From a virus: a stretch of DNA of 21,422 nt. The stretch lies in IMG/VR virus record IMGVR_UViG_3300030451_006143, positions 1 through 21,422 of that record. One strand, written 5' to 3'. Each line of letters opens with the position of its first letter. Position 1 is the stretch's first letter. The translations under genes and the position numbers were made by a program. Below the pieces are notes generated by a model. It was not told where the DNA came from, made no database searches, and saw nothing but the letters and a program-made list of their open reading frames with translations. Shown piece by piece: positions 1 through 10,900 of the stretch.

Positions 1-230
1 ACAGCATAATATGAATCATCATAAGCAACAGATCCGGGTATCACTACGGATCCTTCTTTGAACATATGTTGTCCAAATTTTTCAATCTGATCTTGTAAGA
101 TCGATTGTAGTGTTGTCAGTTCCCTTGCTTGGACTGGAGTTCCGGGTTTGAATAAGACTCTGTTGAATTTCTTATCCTTATCGAAATCATCAAAATATGG
201 ATTGACGTTTAGGTTGGTGTTCTGTGGCAT
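1..230 (-). CDS. DUF4815-type phage structural protein, N-terminal part (cut by window edge)
   Basis: The minus strand from the ATG at 228-230 stays open to the window edge, giving 76 codons. The peptide begins MPQNTNLNVNPYFDDFD and continues with FKPGTPVQARELTTLQSILQ and KEGSVVIPGS. This N-terminus (NPYFDDF, then a PGxPVQARELT segment followed by a helix with LQ repeats) is the signature I associate with DUF4815 proteins encoded next to gp8 in marine T4-like phages, where they are regarded as tail or baseplate-associated virion proteins. It starts only 4 nt after the gp8 stop codon, so it is almost certainly in the same late transcript and translated together with gp8. The C-terminus is outside the window, so length and any fibre-like domains cannot be judged. 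The family name is from memory; the virion role is inferred from context. Confidence 0.75.
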   Translation of the reverse strand, partial: MPQNTNLNVNPYFDDFDKDKKFNRVLFKPGTPVQARELTTLQSILQDQIEKFGQHMFKEGSVVIPGSVAYDDSYYA

Positions 231-234
231 CGAT

Positions 235-1773
235 TTAGAATTCTAAGACGATTTTAATATCTTCTCTTTGATTTGCTGCTCTTGTCACCTCTGGTCTGTT
301 ATCAATGTAAATGATGTCGCCAGAGTATTTTTCTATCTCAGGGGAAGCAATACCGCTACTTATGGATTGTCCAAAATAATATGTTTTGGAATTCACTGAT
401 GTGGATACACCTGTGAACGTAGTCTCAATTCCTACTGTTTCGGTTCCTGTGGTTGTCTTGACAACAACGTTGATAGAACCACCTGTTGCAGGAGTGCTCG
501 TGAACCTATTTAGTCTGTAACCGTAGGTGGGAACTGAACCTGTAGAACTTTTAGTTGCTAGATCTCTATCTTGCCAATATCTAAGGAATTTAGTGACTGG
601 ATCGTAAGATATAATCTTACCTACAGCAGTAGATCCTATACCTATTGTTTGAGTTATTTCACCATCAACTTGCACACTCATGGTGCTTGATGCTGCTCCT
701 GCAAGACGAAGACCATACACACCACTTGCTGATGAAGCAGTGAGTAGATTTGTAGTTCCGTTTACATTTGGGTTCTTGAGAATACCGATACGAGCAAACT
801 GATTACCTACTGGGAAATCAGGATTTGTTGTATCACTATTTTCTATTCTCGAATATACTAAAATTTTATTTGCACCTAGTTCTCTGTATATGTCTGCACC
901 ATGTCCTTTTGGAGGTGGTATTATAACTGAGAACACTGCACCTGATCCTGTTACAACTGAATCCAAATCTAATGTTGCAAAGGAATATCCTGAACCACCA
1001 TTTGTCACCTGAACAGTAGTAGGTTTACCATTTACAAAATTAACAGATGCTAGTCCGTCTTGCCCATCTCCTCTGATTGGAACATTATTTTTTGTGCCAC
1101 TAAATTGATAAGCAGCAGAGGTTGTATCCTCTATAACGATTGTTTCTATCTTACCGTCAACAGCAGCATTTCTTACATCAAGAGTATCAGAACTAGTTAA
1201 CCAATTCTGTGGAACTGGAATGTATTCAACACTATCAAACTTAACGATGTCGCTTGGTTTGATTGTGTAGAGGTATTTCCAAAGATACCCGTCAGATTCT
1301 AATCGTGGTTGTAGATCAGTATGGGTGGGTTCTTCTAGTGATGCAATACCCTTACCACTATTGGTTGGGTTTGCTCCATTGAATATACACTCGTAAACTC
1401 TAAAATCCGAGTTCATTACATAATAATTTGAATTATATAAATTAGCGGAATTTGTTTGTGGAGTGGTATTGTTTATATCATAGTCATGACGATACATCTC
1501 GTATATCGTTCCCGATGTCCAAGATAATTTTCTGATGACTTGAAGTACATCTGCCGAATTAATTTTCTTAGCAGATATAAGTGTATCATATATGTCGTCG
1601 TGATCGTCAAAGTTATCAATTGGTGCCGGAGTATTGGTATTCCAATCTGAATTTACTTCCGTAGCATTCGGCAACCCTATAAACACGTAGTAACTATTTG
1701 TCGTGGTGGATATTCCGTTGACAAAGTTAGACGCATTTAATACTCTGATTTGATCTGTAATGATCGCAGGCAT
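235..1773 (-). CDS. 8: gp8 baseplate wedge subunit, enlarged
   Basis: 512 aa. In T4, gp8 is a 334-aa baseplate wedge protein that binds gp7 and gp10. The assignment rests on two segments resembling T4 gp8 as I recall it: ESDGYLWKYLYTIKPSD (159-175, T4-like DGYVWEYLFEI) followed by EYIPVP, and the C-terminus KYSGDIIYIDNRPEV plus EDIKIVLEF (482-512), matching the T4 pattern SGEMIYMENRPP...INILFTF. The extra length lies mainly between about residues 205 and 470. It includes a glycine-rich beta segment (VQVTNGGSGYSFATLDL, 254-270) of the same repeat type found in the two larger neighbours. ATG start with AGAGAAG just upstream (1775-1781). A late-type promoter lies about 25 nt upstream, giving gp8 its own transcription start in addition to read-through. 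Identification is firm; the origin of the insert is inference. Confidence 0.88.
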   Translation of the reverse strand: MPAIITDQIRVLNASNFVNGISTTTNSYYVFIGLPNATEVNSDWNTNTPAPIDNFDDHDDIYDTLISAKKINSADVLQVIRKLSWTSGTIYEMYRHDYDINNTTPQTNSANLYNSNYYVMNSDFRVYECIFNGANPTNSGKGIASLEEPTHTDLQPRLESDGYLWKYLYTIKPSDIVKFDSVEYIPVPQNWLTSSDTLDVRNAAVDGKIETIVIEDTTSAAYQFSGTKNNVPIRGDGQDGLASVNFVNGKPTTVQVTNGGSGYSFATLDLDSVVTGSGAVFSVIIPPPKGHGADIYRELGANKILVYSRIENSDTTNPDFPVGNQFARIGILKNPNVNGTTNLLTASSASGVYGLRLAGAASSTMSVQVDGEITQTIGIGSTAVGKIISYDPVTKFLRYWQDRDLATKSSTGSVPTYGYRLNRFTSTPATGGSINVVVKTTTGTETVGIETTFTGVSTSVNSKTYYFGQSISSGIASPEIEKYSGDIIYIDNRPEVTRAANQREDIKIVLEF

Positions 1774-1788
1774 TCTTCTCTACAAACT

Positions 1789-1802
1789 TTTAGTGTTATT
1801 TA
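1789..1802 (-). repeat. 14-bp repeated promoter motif, copy 1
   Basis: The minus-strand sequence TAAATAACACTAAA is identical to 15,639-15,652. Both copies begin exactly at the TAA stop of the preceding gene and run 6-9 bases past the TAAATA box. The match ends at exactly these borders on both sides. Confidence 0.8.
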
Positions 1803-1804
1803 TG
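1797..1804 (-). promoter_or_regulatory. T4-type late promoter box CATAAATA upstream of gp8
   Basis: On the minus strand the sequence reads CATAAATAACACTAAA, and the TAA stop codon of the 1042-aa gene (1800-1802) forms part of the box. T4 late promoters are a single TATAAATA-like element recognised by the gp55-type sigma; T4-like cyanophages use close variants (CTAAATA or ATAAATA). It sits 23 nt before the gp8 ATG, which leaves room for a short leader with AGAGAAG. The same 14 bases occur upstream of gp25, which strengthens the call. Confidence 0.72.
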
Positions 1805-4800
1805 TGTAATCTAGCGATAGTTTCGTGGTACGAACTATAGTTGGTGCAGTTGATAGACCAGTAAGTCCATCAGATGAGTTACAAGTGAACGCTATTCCGG
1901 TAGTTCTAGAAGACGAAAACTTCGCCCAACTGTAGTTACCGTAGTAGTTTCCAACTCCAGATCCTAGTCCAGTAAAGTTTAGACCATGACCGGTCTCTAC
2001 ATTTACATGTACTCTCACAGATGATGCACTACCAACTGGTGCAATATCTTCTATATGGGATACTTGGAACACAGTATCTATAAGGTCAGAGCATGATGAA
2101 ATAGCGACTGTCCTATCTTGGGATAGTGCTGTCACACCATTACCCACATTTGATCTAGTTACTTGGAAGTAATCTCCTGTTGAGATTCCTGTCTTAGTAA
2201 GTCCACCCAATGTATTTGTTCTTAGAGGTGATGATAAAGGTATATGCATATTGAATTGAATTCCTTGTGCAGTTGTACCTATTCCAGTAATCACACCATC
2301 ATCTCCAGTGACAGTCACACCAGTAACTGTCTCAACAGGGTTGAAGAATGTGGTAGTTCCAAACCCAGTATTGTTTTTATCAGAATCTATAATCTGAATA
2401 CTCATTGTGCTGACATCAGGTTCCTCAGTCTTACTGAAGACTAAAGCACCTCCTCCTGTATAGAAGGTATTGTCAGTTGTACTGACACTTTGTATTATTC
2501 TTGCTGCTGGTTTCACTCGTGCATCATATAAATCTCTTGCCTTACTGACAGGAGCACCATCAACAATAAGATCATCCTGCTGCTTACACCACATTACAGG
2601 TCTCAAAGGATCAATTTGATTTGATATACCTTGCTGTGTATATACGTTTGTTCTAAGAGTATCTCTTGCAGTGATAGCAGAAACTATTCTCTCATTCTGA
2701 GTTACAGGATTTATCTCACCATCATTCTTTCTTATTGTTATACCATCACCAGTTTTGATTGTCTGTAATGATCCCTCTGTTGCAACATCAGAATCAGTTC
2801 CTCTATACAACATAATCTGTAGAGTTGTTCCTTCTACAGGTGGTTCAAGAAACTCTATTTGAGTTCCACCATCAAAGACATATGATACTCCGGGGTGTTG
2901 AATTATATCATTCAAGAATACTAATAAATTTTCTTTCAACTCAATAGGAGATCCGGGATTCTTTTCAATACTGAGTGGATTTTTGTTCTCAGTTATTGTA
3001 AATACCTTTTTCCTTCCATCAAACTCATTAGAGAAGTCATCTAATACTTGCAGTTTACCAAATACCCATCCTGCAAATTCATCGTCTCTAGTTTCAGTGA
3101 CAGTAAATACTGCATTCTGGAAGGTAGAACCAATACTTGTAACAGTTGGTATTCCTGCAATACGTAATTGCTCTCCCACTGTAAATCCATATCCAATATT
3201 ATTCAAATCAAATGAAGTGATGCTAAGTCCTGCACCTACATTCACACTCACAGATGCACCTACACCAGTAGATGAACTTATAAGTTGTAAATCATCATAT
3301 CCAACTGGACTATCAAAAGTAATTCTAGGAACATCAGTCCATGTATATCCTGTACCTACAGGATTCATAAAGACATCTTTTACGTGTCCCCCTTCGACTG
3401 TAAATGTGCCAGAACTCCCAACCGTAGGATTTCCGCCATCGACCAGAATTCTATAAGTTGTAGGAGGATTTCTGTATCCGGATCCACTGAATCCAATTGC
3501 AACTGTAATCGTACCAAATCCCGTAACCACTGCGGTTCCTGTTCCCACTTGTCGTTGTTGATATCCATATCCCTCCGTATTTGCTATTGAGACTATAAGA
3601 CCCTTTCTGGGTAATTGATTTGAATTTACATCATTTATACTGACGGTATTTGTAGTGTTACCTGTAAATCTGATTGATGTAATTCCAGTTGCAGAACCAC
3701 CTATGAAATCATAATCTACTTCTGGTTTCTGGAAAATGTTATTGATGAGTACTGCACCAAAATCACTGGTTATACCTGTTGTATTGACTCCTGCACTTGT
3801 GATAGTAAAAGTCTTTGCTATACCAGTAAAACTAGGAGAAGCATCATCCATCACCACATTGCCACTGTAATCAGATCTCATAAAAGATCTACCTTGGAAC
3901 GAACTTCCATTTGAAGTATCTACAAATAAGAAGTTGTGAGTTCCTATACCTGCACTTGTAAGTGTGATAGCAGTGCCAACGAGAGCATCTCCTCTATTTG
4001 CTGCTAGAGAGAAGTTATTTACTCCATTCTTGATGATAAAGTAATTATCATTACCTACTAATGGTGCAGGGGGATTTGCACTTCTAAGTCTTACTTCTGA
4101 TCCACTCGTAAGAAAATCAGATAGTGCTGTAAAACTATTTGATGTTAGATTGAATTGATTAGAATCAACACCGACATTTACTTTTATACCACCGAAAGGA
4201 ACATCAGCAAAGGTAATTCTATCATTGATAATATTATAGTCACCCTTGACTAATTGAACTGTAGCACCATTTGAATGTGATGCTAATGTAGTCCCCATCC
4301 ACTCACGGTCTACCAAAAATGCATTATTTACTCCATTGTAATCAACAACTTGTATTCTCATGATCTCATCATCAATTTTGATTAGATCATATGCTTTCAA
4401 ACCGGGATTATCAAATGTGGTAACAACTCTATTCAAGATACTAACTGTTGTAGTCGCTGCTCCTACAGTATTATAGAGTGGTGATTGTATGATATTATCA
4501 AGTGCTACTATAACTTTACTATTCTGCTTCTTTGCTGTAAAGTAATGACTATTTCCTACGCCAACAGTTGTTAGACCTATCTGTGTTCCTGCTGCTGCCA
4601 GTGCAGGAGTTGCTGCTAGTTTTATCTTATCTTCATCAACCTTTATAGCATAAACTTTTTCAGGCAGAGTTGTTGCTGCACCAACTCCACTACTTGTATG
4701 ATCTATACCAATAGCAACATCATTAGCATAGTACTCTAATTCTTCACCTGTAATATAAAAATGGTTTTTGAGAACTATAGTATCTGACCCTAATAAAACA

Positions 4801-4928
4801 GCAGTTGTGCTTGACCCATCAAAAGATTTCAGGAAGATAGGATCTCCCTTATGAGTAAGATGAAAAGAGTATCTGAATGTCTCAGTTTCTCTATTGAATT
4901 TTTTATTTACTGACCCTATCTTGAACAT
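1800..4928 (-). CDS. Repeat-built virion protein between gp7-like and gp8 (baseplate/tail structural protein)
   Basis: 1042 aa, without enzymatic motifs. It is rich in Gly, Thr, Ser, Asn and Val, like a beta-structured fibre or baseplate protein. Visible modules: two copies of a repeat ending in (I/V)G(T/N)(S/H)HxF (about 56-131 and 266-334; the second has NYFIIKN then NNFSLAANRGDAL); three 'LNDIIQHPGVSYVF'-like segments (140-150, 391-410, 668-690), a motif typical of phage tail proteins; one DxIKIDDEIM...VDREWMGTT module (181-213); and glycine-rich GSGY...PP and GTGY...VP beta repeats (480-490, 525-535). In T4 only gp7 lies between gp6 and gp8, so this is an additional component in marine phages. 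Its ATG overlaps the TAA of the gp7-like gene by one base (TAATG, 4926-4930), and no good ribosome-binding site is visible, suggesting reinitiation. Structural role by context; exact position in the virion unknown. Confidence 0.75.
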   Translation of the reverse strand: MFKIGSVNKKFNRETETFRYSFHLTHKGDPIFLKSFDGSSTTAVLLGSDTIVLKNHFYITGEELEYYANDVAIGIDHTSSGVGAATTLPEKVYAIKVDEDKIKLAATPALAAAGTQIGLTTVGVGNSHYFTAKKQNSKVIVALDNIIQSPLYNTVGAATTTVSILNRVVTTFDNPGLKAYDLIKIDDEIMRIQVVDYNGVNNAFLVDREWMGTTLASHSNGATVQLVKGDYNIINDRITFADVPFGGIKVNVGVDSNQFNLTSNSFTALSDFLTSGSEVRLRSANPPAPLVGNDNYFIIKNGVNNFSLAANRGDALVGTAITLTSAGIGTHNFLFVDTSNGSSFQGRSFMRSDYSGNVVMDDASPSFTGIAKTFTITSAGVNTTGITSDFGAVLINNIFQKPEVDYDFIGGSATGITSIRFTGNTTNTVSINDVNSNQLPRKGLIVSIANTEGYGYQQRQVGTGTAVVTGFGTITVAIGFSGSGYRNPPTTYRILVDGGNPTVGSSGTFTVEGGHVKDVFMNPVGTGYTWTDVPRITFDSPVGYDDLQLISSSTGVGASVSVNVGAGLSITSFDLNNIGYGFTVGEQLRIAGIPTVTSIGSTFQNAVFTVTETRDDEFAGWVFGKLQVLDDFSNEFDGRKKVFTITENKNPLSIEKNPGSPIELKENLLVFLNDIIQHPGVSYVFDGGTQIEFLEPPVEGTTLQIMLYRGTDSDVATEGSLQTIKTGDGITIRKNDGEINPVTQNERIVSAITARDTLRTNVYTQQGISNQIDPLRPVMWCKQQDDLIVDGAPVSKARDLYDARVKPAARIIQSVSTTDNTFYTGGGALVFSKTEEPDVSTMSIQIIDSDKNNTGFGTTTFFNPVETVTGVTVTGDDGVITGIGTTAQGIQFNMHIPLSSPLRTNTLGGLTKTGISTGDYFQVTRSNVGNGVTALSQDRTVAISSCSDLIDTVFQVSHIEDIAPVGSASSVRVHVNVETGHGLNFTGLGSGVGNYYGNYSWAKFSSSRTTGIAFTCNSSDGLTGLSTAPTIVRTTKLSLDYT

Positions 4929-7900
4929 TAGTATTCTATCGTGGTGTCGTTAGCAACATCATCAGGTTTATCAATTTTTATTTCAGATACTCTTACAACG
5001 TAAGTTCTATTTTCCATAGGTGTGAATTGTAAAAGTACATTTGTACCAGATACAGTAATATCTGTATTCTGTATATCTCGTGTAGCAGTCAAACCAGTAG
5101 AGACATTTCCATACTTAACAAAGTTGGAATCACCTTGATAAGCATTAGCAGCAACATGGAATGTTGAGTATTCGTTGTTAGTAACATTTTCAACTTCCAC
5201 ATAATATTTAACACTTGTGTAATTGTCGTATGAGAGTGATGATATATTGGTAGCAGCAGGAGTTCCAGATGCTGATATCTCAGTTCTTCTGGATTCTAGA
5301 TAAGCATCTCCAACTTCATATGCTCCACCGGGAATACCATTTGAAACTGTAGTTCCTACCCCCACTAGAGTTGCCAATGTTGCAACTGTCACACCCATAC
5401 CTGCAATAGGAGTGAACTTGAGTTGTATATCATTTGTACCAGTCATTCCAATATCAAATGTACCCAAATCCATATCCTCCTTCATCTTGCCATATTCGAT
5501 GTATTGAGTTGTAGATCCTACACCTACGAAACTTGCCTCTAATACTTCTTTTTCATTTACACCTGTTACTGATACAAGAACTGTTCCAGACTTGAATGTA
5601 TTCGCATCTATAGATTGGATAATTTGCTCTGATGGTGATCCGGAAGATGCAACAAATGATGATACACCCACCTTCTTGATAGCACCGTAGGATGTAGTAC
5701 CAACACCCACCCCTTGATTCAAGATTTCACGATACACTGTTACATCATAAACAAAGGTGCTATTATAAGGTTCAAATGATACCGATACTTGACCACCTGC
5801 AGTCATATCTGCTGTGAATTCACCAAGGTCAAATGAATCTGCTAGATCAGAATATTGATTGATCAATGCAGTTGTTCCATTATGTGTTACAGTAAATTCG
5901 CTATAATGTGTTTCATTACTGTTCACTCCAGATGTGTCATCTAAAACAACTTGTGCATAGTATTTGACAGCAGTAAAATCAATTGCTCCCCATGAATCTA
6001 ATTCAACTGCTCTCTCGATATTAGGATCTGAATAGAACTGTGGACTGATGTCATCTATAGACAATACTCTGTTTGTTTTACATATAAGAGCATCACCGAA
6101 CTTGTTAGATTGGAATATAACTTTATCACTCTTTGTTTGTTCAGCATTTGTAAGTTCTCTTACTAAGTCAAAGTCATGTTTACAGTAAATCTTTGCCTTA
6201 TTATCAATCAACACGAGAGATGATATTTGCTGTTCTTTTGCTGATACAGTAGATCCTATTCCAACTGATGCAACAGAGGGAACAAGAAGATCAGAATGCT
6301 TTTTGAATCCTGCAGGGTGTGCCAGTGAATCAACTGGTTCACTCCAACTCGATATTCCTACTAATGATTTGAGTGAATATGAGAAGTTCTGATAATAATC
6401 ATTATCTTGTATTCTTTGGAAATATTCATTAGTTTTACCAGTATCTTTCTGCCATCCAAATGATTTCTTGAATGTAGATCCTATTTTGAATCTACCAGTG
6501 TTTGCAGTCGAACTTTCAATAACACCTGATGCTTGAGATGTTTTACCTCTTACTAAATCTCCGACATTGAACCCATCAAGAGAATCAACTCGAATAATAT
6601 TTGTGGAACTATCTTGTCCTCTGGAAATGTTTGTTGTTGCATTGTCTGTATAAATTTCTTCACCTGAGAAGAATACACCCTCTTTCAGTGAAAGGTCAAA
6701 CTGTGCTATATCAGTCTTTCTAGTAACAACACCGAAACCTTGTAAATCATGTGTTCCGGGATCTGTAGTTACATTATAAGTGATTGTTGCCTGATCCACC
6801 AGTCCGGGTGCTGTATTCACACCACTGACAACGAAGTAATTGTATTGGAAGTCAGAAGAGTTATATCCATGACCTGTGGATACACCAATATTCTCAACAA
6901 ATATTTCATCACCAATAGTAAATGGTAAAGGTAGTGCTGTTGTAAATCCACCTGAAGGTGTCTGTAATCTAAGTGTTACAGTAGGATCTGAATATGTAGC
7001 ACTTATGATACCAACACCATTACTATTATTAATAGCAAATACTTCTGTGTCTGTACTCTTTAGATTACCGCCAGAATTGATAACCCTTACACCTTGAACA
7101 CTTGTTCCTTCTAAAGATGCAACTAATTCAACACTTGAATTGACTACATCATCTTGTCTGTTATAAACGATAAGATCAGGTGCAGAAAGGTACTTAGATC
7201 CAGTTGAGGTGATTCCTACAGAATCGAGACTAAAGTTATCCTTCAATGTGATAATATTCGGCACACTCGCTTCTGGGCGTAGTGTGGGATCAGATGAGTG
7301 ATCATATCCAAATTCTAAGATTTCTGTAGTCAATAGTTTTCCTGCAGATTCAGTTTCTGCCAATATGACTGCAGATCTACCTGTTGTGGTGGCAACAGAG
7401 ACTTTTGGAAGATCTTGATAATTCATACCACCTTCTTCTAAGATAACCTTAGAAATAGGTCCACGAGCACTCGATGATGATGTTGTATAGGTAATACTAG
7501 ACTCACTTGTATATCCGACTCTTTCTGGTAGACCACCGGTGAAGAATTTGAATGTTGTGCCTGTAGCAGTTGTTAGAGAGTGCTTTCCTGTAAATTCACT
7601 TGGGTTTACAATAATCTTACCATAATCAGTGACATCCTCATCTATATTAACATACACACTTGGAGATATTGACATAAACCTGTAATACAGTGTATCGGGC
7701 ACATTTTCGGTTACATGTAGTGTGGTTCTTGCAGATGAGATTCCGGGAACGAGATTATCGATTCTTTCCATTGTAGATTTACCAGAACCGACAAATTTCT
7801 TTGTAAATGCTTGATCCAAGAAGAATTCAAGTTTAGTTCCTGATAAATCAGTATCTGAAGTGTCAAATATCAATTTCTCACCAAGAGTAGTTGTAATTGG

Positions 7901-10900
7901 TGGATTATTGGATGAACCTATACTTATAAACCTAGTTCCAGAGTCATAGTTGATATTGAGTATGCTTGATCCTGCAGAAACCACTTTCATATCAATTTCA
8001 TCAAATTGACCGAGATGATGAGTAGTTGCAGTCGAAACTGTTACTTCAAACGTTGTAGCGTCCGATGTTGGGACATTTCTGTTGGATCTGAACTGATGAC
8101 TGTTACCAATACCAATAGTTCCGTTGAAGAAGACTCTATCATTTGGATTATTGATCTGATATGAGTTTGTAACGATACCAATCAAATCACTACTTATTTT
8201 CTGTACAAATAGTCCAGTTGTAGGTAAGAAGTGTGTATTTGTGCTGTCATATGAATATAACAAGTTAGATCCACCACCCGGTGTGTATGTCAAAGGATCA
8301 CCGTGTACAAAGGGATGTCCGGGCAATCTAACTGCCTTGATTGGTAAGAATGTAGTAGTGGATATATTTCCTGCACCTACAAAGGATACTGTCGTACCGA
8401 TACCTACTCCACCTGTAAGACCAACACCAATATTACCTGTAGCGTCAAAATAGTATTGTACATTCTTTGGAGTCGCTACATCTAGCGGTCTGTCTAATTC
8501 ATAAGTAAATTTATTTTCTCTTCTATAAATTTCTGCTCTATCTGTGTGTGCTACACCTGTTGTTCCGTTCTGAGCACGTAATAATGTGATCTTCTGATTC
8601 AAATGATCATGCTGCATCACTACCATCTGCTCATCATCAACTTGGACTATATCATTTACATCAAAGATGTCTATATTGTCTGTAAGTGTGATAGATGTAG
8701 TAAGACCGCCTGCTAGAAGCGATGTTCCTAATCCACTTCTTACAAACTTGACTTTGATTGGGAATGTTCCTTCTAGTCCAGAATATATGGCAGATGAAAT
8801 ACCACTTATCTGTACTGGTATTCCTGCTTCATAGTCATGAAGACCTGATGTGACTATACCAGTTACAGTTGTACCCTCTGCAAACAATTCAATTTTTTCT
8901 TTAATCTGTTGTGCGGAAGTAATGATTGTAGCACCGGCACCAACTAATTCAGTTACCTTTGCAGATGCACCAAAACCAAGTGTATCAGAGTTATCAAATG
9001 TTAGTTTATCATTTATAGCGTAATCAATTCCACCCTCTACAATTTTTAGAGTATCAACTGAACCCTTTTGTGTATTCTTTATCTTTGCTATACTTGAAGT
9101 AATTTTTGAACTACTAGAAATGCACTCATAGTCTTTGATATTGTATTTCTCAGTGTTTCTCAACAACCCATCAGGTAAATTATCCTGAGTTGAGGTAAAG
9201 TCGTTATTATATGGTAATAACTTAGAATTATAAGTATCTCCTACAATATAAGGGAATATAGGTTCTCTTCTAGTAGCGAATGGACTGAGTGGATTGCCGA
9301 CTACTGTTGCAGACTCAGTAACATAGTACGCATATACTCCATTAGGATACTCAGGAGTTACAGCAAATCTACCATTATGCTCATCTAAGTCTCCGTAACC
9401 TTCTCGATACTCGTAATCTTCAATAAAGAATCCTGCACCATAATCAGTGAAAGCGGGACCATTTGGTCTTGTTCCACCACTTACCTTGAGATAACTGGAT
9501 TGTAAGTATTTGAGTGATCCGCTACCATCACGATTTTCTATCGCATATGGACCGTATATTGGATGTCCGTCATACGCCCATCCTAGTATAGGTGAGTGTT
9601 TTGATCCATCATCATCAAGAAATTCGCGTAATTTTCTTGATGCATAGTAATTTACATATGGATATCCATTTTCATCCTTTTTGAACTCGCCATAATAACC
9701 ATCATCATCTTTTACATCACCAAAGTTAGCATATCTCTCTACATTATTGATTGTCCATGTTCTTAGATGAGATGAAAGAATTGTTCCTGATCCGGGAGTT
9801 TTAGCGGTAATAGTTGTTCCATTCTCAGTGTATCCTGCACCCTTTGTTATAACATCTACACCTACAACTTTACCATTAGATACTCGTGCTATCAGTTTTG
9901 CACCTACACCATCACCATTCACAATTATGTCAGGGACACTAAAGAAGTCTTTACCACCACTCTTGATTGATACAGAATCTATTCTTCCATTGACAATCAC
10001 AGGATCAAACGCTGCTTTCGATCCTTCAATGACTACTACATCAGGTCTATAATTATCATTCATAATTAGAGAACCGAAACTGTTACCTTTATTCTTTACA
10101 TGAACTCCATCAATTATACCTCTGATAATTGGTGATGCAGTTGCATTTGCAGTTGATATTCCTTGTGAACCATCTATAGTTACAACTATTGGTGGATAAT
10201 TGAAACTATGATTACCAAGACCGGGATTTGTAATATCAACATAGTCAATCAAAGATGTCGATATAGACACTCTAAAGTTATGATCATCAATCTTTACGAC
10301 ATAATAATCATTTCCTGCTGTGATTCCTGTGACGTCAGTAAGATCTGATCCACCATATCTTATTGTCTCACCTGATGAGTATCTGTGATTGGGTATGTTG
10401 AATGTACTTGTGAAGGTATTGATACCGACTGTATCTACAGTATTTTCTCTATTATGGAAATTGGTGGAAGATATGATTTCTACCTTATCAACCTTTAGTC
10501 TTGAAACCTTTGTTTCAAAGTTGTGTAGTCCACCACCGTTTGATGTGACATTGATTGTCGAGATCCCTGATAGGGCATCATTACGGGTCTTAGCGAGGGA
10601 AATGGTATAGTCGTCATTCTTGATGACAAAATAACCTGATTTGTTAATAAGATTTCCCGGAGTAGTGCCAATTCCAATGGTCGTTGAACCATCTGTTCCG
10701 TAGATAATCTCCTCACCATGCTTGAATCCATGTGCTTCTGTAAAGGTAAATTTATCAGTGCTAGTATTGACTATGCCACCCACACTGGTGCTATCAAATG
10801 AAACTACATGTGGTGCAAGTTTCATTTTTGCTTGAGCAGTTGCCTGACCATTACCACCGGTAATTTTTACGTCAGGGGTTCCTTTGTAATCTAGACCTGT

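Noticed and set aside
2983-3456. 157-aa plus-strand reading frame
   Set aside because: It lies entirely inside the 1042-aa minus-strand gene, has a composition expected from the reverse complement of a Gly/Thr/Val-rich protein, and has no start signal.
10495-10731. 78-aa minus-strand frame inside the giant gene
   Set aside because: It is a +1/-1 frame shadow; the main frame is uninterrupted and encodes a repeat-A unit here.
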